A stretch of DNA of 19,116 nt from the NCBI GenBank assembly GCA_019683665.1, contig JADGIB010000031.1:1-19116 (forward strand), given 5' to 3'. Below the pieces are notes generated by a model. That model ran no database searches. It was not told where the DNA came from and saw only the letters and a list, made by a program, of their open reading frames with translations. Below are positions 14,078-19,116 of the stretch, piece after piece. Numbering within the stretch: the first letter of the stretch is position 1; every line of letters starts with the position of its first letter. Origin of the DNA: Solirubrobacteraceae bacterium (GTDB taxonomy: Bacteria > Actinomycetota > Thermoleophilia > Solirubrobacterales > Solirubrobacteraceae). Made by a program: the position numbers and the translations under genes.

Positions 14078-14245
14078 TCAGGCGGTCAGCTCGGCCAGCC
14101 GCCGCTGGAGCCGCTCCCAGGCGACGGCCTCGGCCTCCTCGTAGGCGCGGCCCTCGAGGCCGCCGAGGGCGGCGCGGTAGGCCTCCCACGCCTCGCGCTC
14201 GGCCTCGAGGCGCTCGATCTCGTGCTCTGTCGCGAACGTGGGCAT
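14078..14245 (-). CDS. 55-aa charged helical protein
   Basis: Short gene, easily missed. The protein begins MPTFATEHEIERLEAEREAW and is almost entirely alpha-helical by composition: Glu 11+, Ala-rich, with Leu and Trp spaced for an amphipathic or coiled-coil helix (ERLEAEREAWEAYRAAL, then EEAEAVAWERLQRRLAEL). It has the best ribosome binding site in the window, GGGAGGGAG with 6 bases to ATG 14245, and TAGCAT upstream. No family recognised; no transmembrane or secretion signal. It ends 44 bases before the lipoprotein gene on the same strand. Confidence 0.72.
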   Translation of the reverse strand: MPTFATEHEIERLEAEREAWEAYRAALGGLEGRAYEEAEAVAWERLQRRLAELTA

Positions 14246-14281
14246 CGTCGGCTCCCTCCCGGTCGTGGATGGGATCGTCCG

Positions 14282-14287
14282 ATGCTA
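14282..14287 (-). promoter_or_regulatory. Candidate -10 of the 55-aa protein gene
   Basis: TAGCAT on the minus strand, 36 bases before ATG 14245. This predicts a leader of about 30 bases containing the strong Shine-Dalgarno sequence, in contrast to the leaderless genes around it. Confidence 0.35.
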
Positions 14288-14344
14288 CCCCTCCGGGCGG
14301 CGGGTCGTGCGCAGTTCGTCGTGCATGCCGTCGGGGCCATGCCG

Positions 14345-14350
14345 TAGGAC
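14345..14350 (+). promoter_or_regulatory. Candidate -10 of the exonuclease/GIY-YIG gene (leaderless)
   Basis: TAGGAC, one base from TANNNT, 7 bases before GTG 14358, with no Shine-Dalgarno sequence. Confidence 0.35.
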
Positions 14351-14357
14351 ACCGGGC

Positions 14358-16055
14358 GTGGACCTGCTCGCCCAGCCGCTGCGCACCGCCGAGTTCCTGG
14401 CCGTCGACACCGAGACCAACGGCCTGGCCGGCGACCGCTGCGAGCTGACCGAGGTCGCCGCGGTCCTCGTCGGCGGCGGCGAGCTGCACGACCGCTTCTC
14501 GTCGCTGTGCGCGGTCCGGGCGCCGCTGTCGCGCGGCATCCAGCGCTTCACCGGCATCACCCAGTCGATGCTCGACGAGGCGCCCGAGGCCGAGGTCGTC
14601 CTCGCCGACCTCATCGCCCAGCTCGAGGGTCGCGTCCTCGTCGCCCACAACGCCGCCTTCGACCGCCGCGTGCTCGCCCAGGCCTGCGAGCGCGTCGGGA
14701 TCCCGTGGCCCGACCCGCCGGCGATCTGCACGCTCGCGCTCGCCCGCCGCTTCGCCCCGCTGGCCCGCCAGCGCAGGCTCGTCCCGCTGGCCGAGTCGCT
14801 CGGGATCGAGGTCGAGACCCGGCACCGCGCGCTCGCCGACGCCGAGACGTGCGCGCGGGTGTTCTGCGCGCTGCTGCCCAAGCTCGCCGCGCACGCGACG
14901 ACGGTGGGGGAGGCGATCGCCGTCCTGCGCCCCGGCGGCGCCCGCTCGTCGGCCCCGCGGCGCCGGCGCGCCGGCGCCACCGACGGGGGCCGCCCCGCCG
15001 CCCGGCGCCGCCGCGCGACCCCGCGGCCCGACCTGTCCGACGTCCCCGACGAGCCCGGCGTCTACATCTTCCGCAACGCCGAGGGCCAGCCGCTCTACGT
15101 CGGCAAGTCCGTGGCGCTGCGCACCCGCGCCCGCGCCCACTTCGCGCCCTCGTCGGCGCCGTCGGCCTGGACCGGCCAGGCCGCTGTCGTCGACTACCGC
15201 GAGGCCGCGTCGGAGCTCGGCGCGCTCGTGCTCGAGAACCGGCTCATCAAGCGGCTGGCCCCGCCCGGGAACGCGCGCCTCAAGCACCAGGACCGCTACG
15301 TCTACCTGCGCTGCCGCCTCGACATCGCCTTCCCGGTCCTCGAGGTCGCCGCGGCGCCCGCCCACGGCCACGCGGTCAACGTCGGGCCGCTGCGCGGCCG
15401 GGCGGCGGCGACCGAGCTCGTCGAGCAGCTGAGCTCGATCTTCGGCCTGCGCCACTGCGGCCGGGCGCTCCCGCGGCGCGACTGGCCGTCGGCCTACGGG
15501 CAGATGGGCCGCTGCCTGTCGCCGTGCCTGCGCGACCTCGACCCGAACCTCTACCGGCGCCGGCTCGACGCGGCGCTGGCCCTGTTCACCGGCGGGCGCG
15601 ACGGCGGGACCGCGCTGCTGGACCACGTCGACGCCGAGATCCGCGCCGCGGCCGCCGCCCAGCGCTACGAGCGCGCCGCCGGCCTGCGCCGCCGCCGCGC
15701 CCGGCTCGAGCAGCTCCTGGCCCGCCTCGACGGGGCGCTGGCGGCCACGCACGCGCGCCCGCGCCTCGTCCGCGCCCCGCACCCGCGCGACCCGGCCCGC
15801 GGTGACCTGTTCTGGATCGTCGACGGGCGCGTCGCCGACTGGGGGCCGGTCGAGGGCGCCGGCGACCTCGAGGCGCGCACGCGCGCGGCGCTGCGCGGCT
15901 GGGACCCGGACCGCCCGGCGACGCACATCCCCGCCGACGAGGTCGACGAGGTCCGCATCGTCGCCGCGTGGGTGGCGGCCAACGACCCGCCCGCGCTCAG
16001 CCTGCAGCCGCGGCCCGGTGCGGCGCGGCTGGCCGCGTTCGCCGCCGGGGCCTGA
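14358..16055 (+). CDS. DEDDh exonuclease fused to a UvrC/Cho-like GIY-YIG nuclease
   Basis: DNA-repair nuclease fusion of 565 residues of a type common in actinobacteria. Residues 1-185 form a DnaQ-like 3'-5' exonuclease with all five DEDDh residues: D17 and E19 (AVDTET), D102 (HNAAFD), H156 and D161 (HRALAD). A basic linker (about 195-225) follows. The GIY-YIG domain has GVY (234-236), YVG (247-249), R255, E293 (LVLENRLIK) and N305. A UvrC-like cysteine region follows at C367, C386 and C390 (GRCLSPC). A UVR-type UvrB-binding motif lies near 425-455 (RYERAAGLRRRRARLEQL). The Helix-hairpin-helix and RNase-H-like C-terminal half of true UvrC are absent, so it resembles Cho and should make the 3' incision only. 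Odd: the second Fe-S cysteine position is Ser378. Start GTG 14358 gives the N-terminus normal for the exonuclease. Confidence 0.93.
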   Translation: MDLLAQPLRTAEFLAVDTETNGLAGDRCELTEVAAVLVGGGELHDRFSSLCAVRAPLSRGIQRFTGITQSMLDEAPEAEVVLADLIAQLEGRVLVAHNAAFDRRVLAQACERVGIPWPDPPAICTLALARRFAPLARQRRLVPLAESLGIEVETRHRALADAETCARVFCALLPKLAAHATTVGEAIAVLRPGGARSSAPRRRRAGATDGGRPAARRRRATPRPDLSDVPDEPGVYIFRNAEGQPLYVGKSVALRTRARAHFAPSSAPSAWTGQAAVVDYREAASELGALVLENRLIKRLAPPGNARLKHQDRYVYLRCRLDIAFPVLEVAAAPAHGHAVNVGPLRGRAAATELVEQLSSIFGLRHCGRALPRRDWPSAYGQMGRCLSPCLRDLDPNLYRRRLDAALALFTGGRDGGTALLDHVDAEIRAAAAAQRYERAAGLRRRRARLEQLLARLDGALAATHARPRLVRAPHPRDPARGDLFWIVDGRVADWGPVEGAGDLEARTRAALRGWDPDRPATHIPADEVDEVRIVAAWVAANDPPALSLQPRPGAARLAAFAAGA

Positions 16056-16067
16056 GCGCGCTCAGGC
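16050..16067. terminator. 18-bp perfect palindrome containing both convergent stop codons
   Basis: GCCTGAGCGCGCTCAGGC spans the TGA of the exonuclease gene and the TGA of the ygfZ-like gene, which both end in Ala-stop. It can form a 7-bp stem with a CGCG loop in either transcript. Only 6 bases separate the two genes, so it is the only candidate for a shared terminator. No T-tract. Confidence 0.45.
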
Positions 16068-17009
16068 GAACGGCAGCTCGACGACGGTGGCGGTCGTCCC
16101 GCCGTCGCCGACGGCCAGCTGCGCCCCCGGCTCGGCCTCGCGGCGCACGAGCGCGAGCGCGATGCGGCCCAGCCGCGGCGAGTCGGCGACCGACCCGACG
16201 CGCCCGACCTCGCGCTCGCCGAGGCGCAGGACGTCGCCGGTGCGCGCCTCGCCGTCGAGGCGCAGGCCGCGCAGGTGGCGGTTGGGCTTGCCGCGGTAGT
16301 AGAGGCGCGCGACGGTCTCCTGGCCGACGTAGCAGCCCTTCGTGAAGCTGACGGCGCGCTCGTTGAGCCCGGCCTCCTGGGGGATGACCGTGTCGTCGAG
16401 GTCGATCCCGTAGCGGGGCCGGCCCGCCTCGACGCGCAGGACCTCGGCCGCCGCCTCGGGCACCTCGACCGCGCCCGCCTCGACGAACGCGGCGCGGACG
16501 GCGCCGGCGTCCTCGGCGGCGCAGATCGCGTCGATCCCGTCGGCGGTGGCGACCAGGACGACGTCGGCCCCGCCGCGGCGCGCCCGCATCGACGCGTGCT
16601 CGGCCGACGGCAGCTCGAGTGCCCCGGCGACCTGCCGCGCCCGCGGCCCGACGAGCGACAGCAGCGCGCACTCGAGCGTGCGCTTGTGCAGCTCGACCTC
16701 GTAGCCGATCTTGAAGCGGCGGATCATGTCGAACAGCGCCTGCAGCGACGCGCGCTCGGTGTCGAGCCACAGCTCGTCGCCGAGGTCGAGGATCCGCAGG
16801 TCGCCGAGCATCTTGCCCTTCGGCGTCAGGAACGCCGCGTAGCATCCGGTCCCGGGCTCGAGCCCGAGCACGTCGTTCGTGACCTGCCCGTGGAGGAACG
16901 CCTTCGCCCCGGCGCCGGTCAGCGCGAGCTTGCCGCGCTCGGAGCGGTCGACCAGGCCGCACGCCTCGTGGACGGTGCGGACGGCATTTTCAGTCACGGC
17001 TAAACTCAT
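16062..17009 (-). CDS. YgfZ/CAF17-like folate-binding protein
   Basis: Protein of 315 residues related to the GcvT aminomethyltransferase fold. Family members bind tetrahydrofolate and help maintain or assemble certain Fe-S enzymes, including tRNA-modifying radical-SAM enzymes. The family signature K-G-C-Y-x-G-Q-E is present at residues 224-231 (TKGCYVGQETVARLYYRG). The N-terminal half shows GLVDRSERGKLALTGAGAKAFLHGQVTNDV, typical of the folate-binding domain. The C-terminal barrel ends in LPFA after QLAVGDGGTTATVVE. ATG 17009 is taken; GTG at residue 5 is an alternative. Its start codon is antisense to the possible first ATG of the neighbouring regulator gene (shared CATG). Confidence 0.92.
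   Translation of the reverse strand: MSLAVTENAVRTVHEACGLVDRSERGKLALTGAGAKAFLHGQVTNDVLGLEPGTGCYAAFLTPKGKMLGDLRILDLGDELWLDTERASLQALFDMIRRFKIGYEVELHKRTLECALLSLVGPRARQVAGALELPSAEHASMRARRGGADVVLVATADGIDAICAAEDAGAVRAAFVEAGAVEVPEAAAEVLRVEAGRPRYGIDLDDTVIPQEAGLNERAVSFTKGCYVGQETVARLYYRGKPNRHLRGLRLDGEARTGDVLRLGEREVGRVGSVADSPRLGRIALALVRREAEPGAQLAVGDGGTTATVVELPFA
17001..17006 (+). promoter_or_regulatory. -10 element of the DtxR/MntR-family gene (leaderless)
   Basis: TAAACT, 7 bases before ATG 17014 and inside the first codons of the divergent ygfZ-like gene. It favours ATG 17014 over ATG 17008, since the transcript would start at about 17013-17014. Confidence 0.45.
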
Positions 17010-17013
17010 GGCG

Positions 17014-17688
17014 ATGGACAGCGTCAGCTCCGCCGTCGAAGACTACGCGAAGGCGATCTACGCCCTGGAGACGCGCAGCGACGGCGCGGCGGTGTCTACG
17101 AACGCGATCGCCGAGCGCCTCGGCGTCACCGCGGCGTCGGCGTCGAACATGGTCAAGAAGCTCGACACGCTCGGGCTCGTGCGCCACGTGCCCTACCGCG
17201 GCGTCCAGCTCACGCCCGAGGGCGTGAAGGTCGCGCTGGAGGTCATCCGCCACCACCGGCTGCTGGAGCTGTACCTGGCCGAGACGCTCGGGGTGCCGTG
17301 GGACCGCGTCCACGACGAGGCCGAGGTCCTCGAGCACGTCCTCTCCGAGGAGCTCGAGGAGCTGATCGCCGCCAAGCTCGGCCATCCGACCCACGACCCG
17401 CACGGCGACCCGATCCCGTCGCGCGACCTCGAGATCGAGGAGGGGTCGAGCACGATGCTGCAGGAGCTGGAGCCGGGCACGAGCGGCGTGTTCGTGCGCG
17501 TGTCGGACTCCGACCCGGAGATGCTGCGCTACCTCGCCGACCGCGGCATCCGCCCCGGGGCGACGTTCGAGATCGTCGACAAGCAGCCGTTCGACGGCCC
17601 GGTCTTCGCCCGCTTCGGCGACGACCCCGAGGTCCACATCATCGGCGGCGCGCTGGCCCGGGCGATGCGCGTCGAGCTCGCCGCCTGA
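17014..17688 (+). CDS. DtxR/MntR-family metal-dependent repressor, manganese-type site
   Basis: Metalloregulator of 224 residues. The N-terminal winged helix has VSTNAIAERLGVTAASASNMVKKL, followed by a dimerisation domain (RHHRLLELYLAETLG, VHDEAEVLEHVLSEELEE) and a C-terminal SH3-like FeoA domain (about residues 150-224, ending AMRVELA). By alignment from memory, the position that is Met10 in DtxR/IdeR is Asp10 here (VEDY), and the Cys102 position is Glu104 in DEAEVLEH, with E107 and H108 following. Asp and Glu at these places are what MntR uses for Mn(II). H81, E85 and H100 match the ancillary site of DtxR. So the protein has DtxR architecture with an MntR-like primary site; a Mn(II) response is inferred. 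ATG 17014 is chosen from the leaderless promoter; ATG 17008 would add two residues. Confidence 0.92.
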   Translation: MDSVSSAVEDYAKAIYALETRSDGAAVSTNAIAERLGVTAASASNMVKKLDTLGLVRHVPYRGVQLTPEGVKVALEVIRHHRLLELYLAETLGVPWDRVHDEAEVLEHVLSEELEELIAAKLGHPTHDPHGDPIPSRDLEIEEGSSTMLQELEPGTSGVFVRVSDSDPEMLRYLADRGIRPGATFEIVDKQPFDGPVFARFGDDPEVHIIGGALARAMRVELAA

Positions 17689-17712
17689 GCGCTCCGGCGT
17701 CCGCCGCGCGGC

Positions 17713-17718
17713 TATCGT
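17713..17718 (+). promoter_or_regulatory. Candidate -10 of the 120-aa protein gene
   Basis: TATCGT, 10 bases before ATG 17729, with no Shine-Dalgarno sequence. Near-leaderless arrangement; it lies in the short gap after the regulator's stop. Confidence 0.38.
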
Positions 17719-17728
17719 CTTGCGCACG

Positions 17729-18091
17729 ATGTCTCTCGCCGACGACTTCCAGGCCATCGTCGACTCGCTGCCCGACGACTGGACCGACCTCGAGCTCGAG
17801 CTGCGGATCGACGACGTCGGCCGCTACATCGAGACCGCGACCTACCTGGTCACGGTGAACGCGCAGCCGCTCTCGCGGCAGCGCTTCCACTGGCGCATCC
17901 TCGTCGCGCACCGCTTCGGCCACGCGGCGGCCGCCCCGGTCGTCCACGGCACGCTGAAGCTGCTCGACGACGCCGAGATCACCGGCGAGCTGGCGCTGCG
18001 GGAGGTGCGCGTCGGGCGCACCGAGGTCGTGCAGATGTGGGGCCGCCCGGAGTCCGTGCGCCGGGAGTTCCGCCAGCTGCGCGCCCAGTAG
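17729..18091 (+). CDS. Uncharacterised 120-aa cytoplasmic protein
   Basis: Not recognised. The protein starts MSLADDFQAIVDSLPDDWTD and has mixed strand/helix character (LELELRIDDVGRYIETATYL, FHWRILVAHRFGHAA, VHGTLKLLDDAEITGELAL). It ends with a basic segment RPESVRREFRQLRAQ. There is no signal peptide, transmembrane helix or cysteine cluster. ATG 17729 has TATCGT 10 bases upstream. It follows the metalloregulator by 40 bases on the same strand but seems to have its own promoter, so co-function is not implied. The acidic N-terminus and length suggest a conserved lineage-specific protein. Confidence 0.82.
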   Translation: MSLADDFQAIVDSLPDDWTDLELELRIDDVGRYIETATYLVTVNAQPLSRQRFHWRILVAHRFGHAAAAPVVHGTLKLLDDAEITGELALREVRVGRTEVVQMWGRPESVRREFRQLRAQ

Positions 18092-18110
18092 CGCCCGCCG
18101 TTCCGTCCCG

Positions 18111-19116
18111 CTATCCGCCCGTCTGGTCGTCCAGCGGCGCGTTCGCGTACCGCGTCGTGAACGCCTGCGCGACGTCGGGCGGCTCGCGGGTGATGCCGAA
18201 CCGCGCCTCCCAGCGCGCCCACCGGCGCAGGACGTCCTCGTCGAGCCCGCCGGGATGGCCGGTCGGCCCGAGGAACACCTTCGTCAGCACGTCGAGCTGG
18301 GCGACGATCTGCTCGCGGGAGGCGTCGGGGACCTGGTCGACGAGGTCGGAGGCGCTCGAGTCCGGGTCGGTGAGCGTGAACGCGTAGCCGCGGCGCAGCG
18401 CGTCGACGGTCGCGCGCACGACGTCGGGCTCGTCCTGCAGGAACGTCCGCCGGACGACGAGGACGAGCTCCGGGTAGGCGGGGGCGCCGTAGTCCTCGAC
18501 GCGGAACTGGCGGCTGCCGGGCCGCTCGCGCTCGAGCGCGAGCCCCTCGACGTTCCAGAACGCGGTCGCGCCGCTCACCCGCCGGGCGACGAGCGCCGCC
18601 ACCGCGTTGAAGCCGATCGTCGTCACGCGGACCCGGTCGGGGTCGCCGCCGGCGCCCTCGACGATCGAGCGCAGCACCGCCTCGTCGGACGGCAGGCCGG
18701 TGACGCCGACGCGCCGGCCCGCGAGGTCGCGCGGGCCGGCGCCGTCGGGCGGGGCGAGGATCGCGGCCAGCGGCCGCGGGGCGCTCGCCATGACGGCGAC
18801 GAGGTCGTTGCCGAGCTCGCGGGCGAGCGCCAGGTCGTGGATGTCGAGCACGGCGAAGTCGGCGCGCCCGGCGGCCAGGAGCTTCACCGCGTCGCTCGAC
18901 GACGACGGCTGCCGGATCGTCAGCGCGACGCCCTCGGCGTCGTCGTAGCCGCGGGCGACGGCGGAGTAGATGCCGGCGTGGACGCCGTTGGGGGTGAAGT
19001 CGAGCAGGAGGGTCGCGTCGACGTCCGGGCGCGCCCCGTCGTCGTCGCCCCCGCCCGCGGCGCGGGCGCGGGGGGTCGCGCCGGCGGCGGGCCGGGCGCC
19101 GGCGGTGGCGTATAAA
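18111..19116 (-). CDS. ABC transporter substrate-binding protein, THI5/NMT1 type, partial (5' end beyond the right edge)
   Basis: Periplasmic-binding-protein-like receptor, probably for a thiamine-pyrimidine precursor or a similar small heterocycle. The visible 335 residues include the family signature LLLDFTPNGVHAGIYSAVAR near the start, then AAGRADFAVLDIHDLALARE, a RDLAGRRVGVTGLPSDEAVL segment, and FNAVAALVARRVSGATAFWN. The end is a helical C-terminal lobe (REQIVAQLDVLTKVFLGPTG). The segment before the signature is an Ala/Gly/Arg-rich linker with GGGDDDG, as often follows a lipoprotein signal, but no start codon or lipobox is inside the window. The ligand cannot be fixed from sequence. The gene converges on the 120-aa protein gene with 19 bases between and no clear hairpin. 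Confidence 0.88.
   Translation of the reverse strand, partial: LYATAGARPAAGATPRARAAGGGDDDGARPDVDATLLLDFTPNGVHAGIYSAVARGYDDAEGVALTIRQPSSSSDAVKLLAAGRADFAVLDIHDLALARELGNDLVAVMASAPRPLAAILAPPDGAGPRDLAGRRVGVTGLPSDEAVLRSIVEGAGGDPDRVRVTTIGFNAVAALVARRVSGATAFWNVEGLALERERPGSRQFRVEDYGAPAYPELVLVVRRTFLQDEPDVVRATVDALRRGYAFTLTDPDSSASDLVDQVPDASREQIVAQLDVLTKVFLGPTGHPGGLDEDVLRRWARWEARFGITREPPDVAQAFTTRYANAPLDDQTGG

Noticed and set aside
14052..15926. Minus-strand open frame of 624 codons opposite the exonuclease fusion.
   Set aside because: Arg/Ala/Gly-rich with no motifs; it is antisense to a strongly supported gene with all catalytic residues.
18111..18887. GTG 18887 as the true start of the THI5/NMT1-type protein.
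   Set aside because: The conserved N-terminal signature LLLDFTPNGVHAG lies upstream in the same frame, so the gene continues past the window edge.
19111..19116. TATAAA at the very end as a promoter element.
   Set aside because: It lies inside a coding frame at the window edge, with no sequence beyond it to judge.
1..19116. CRISPR arrays, insertion sequences, tRNA or rRNA genes, phage genes.
   Set aside because: No direct-repeat arrays, transposase motifs, tRNA-like cloverleaf or rRNA signature sequences were seen. The only large duplication is the pair of chemoreceptor genes.

Overview
The window is gene-dense, very GC-rich bacterial chromosome with almost no intergenic space. Gene content and style (B-type sigma factor, actinobacterial exonuclease/GIY-YIG fusion, ClpS, GC-biased third positions, an ethylmalonyl-CoA pathway, flagellar-type chemoreceptor promoters) suggest a motile actinobacterium, most likely of the Thermoleophilia/Solirubrobacterales type (Conexibacter/Baekduia/Patulibacter-like). 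That placement is inference from gene content, not from a marker gene. No rRNA, tRNA, CRISPR array, insertion sequence or prophage was seen.

Layout. 1-3111: two tandem paralogous methyl-accepting chemotaxis proteins on the minus strand, the first cut by the window edge, each preceded by the same FliA (sigma-28)-like promoter at the same distance. 3146-4135: moaA (molybdenum cofactor). 4241-4603: a small membrane-anchored zinc-ribbon protein on the plus strand. 4611-7716: a minus-strand operon ecm-meaB-small membrane protein, each junction overlapping by 4 bases. 7741-9323: a divergent plus-strand methyltransferase/metallo-beta-lactamase pair. 9335-11132: clpS, a SigB/SigF-type sigma factor and pdxH, plus strand. 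11146-11186: a strong hairpin between convergent units. 11199-12835: ccr and a translationally coupled small protein, minus strand. 12859-14245: a possible 42-aa membrane peptide, a MarR regulator, a lipoprotein and a 55-aa acidic/helical protein, minus strand. 14358-16055: a DEDDh exonuclease/GIY-YIG (UvrC-like) fusion. 16062-17009: ygfZ-like gene, minus. 17014-17688: a DtxR/MntR-family regulator. 17729-18091: unrecognised protein. 18111-19116: a THI5/NMT1-type substrate-binding protein, cut by the right edge.

How it fits together. The clearest metabolic theme is the ethylmalonyl-CoA pathway for acetyl-CoA assimilation: crotonyl-CoA carboxylase/reductase (ccr) makes ethylmalonyl-CoA, and the B12-dependent ethylmalonyl-CoA mutase (ecm), with its G-protein chaperone MeaB, isomerises it. 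The two steps are in separate transcription units about 4 kb apart. A perfect 16-bp palindrome sits over the ecm start codon and its divergent promoter.

The most general structural observation is that at least nine genes have a TANNNT-like -10 hexamer only 6-10 bases before the start codon and no Shine-Dalgarno sequence, which suggests leaderless mRNAs are the rule here. This was used to choose several start codons. I did not find a convincing wholly new multi-gene system. The items worth a second look are the small unannotated genes, the promoter/operator architecture, and residue-level oddities in the DtxR-family and UvrC-like proteins.
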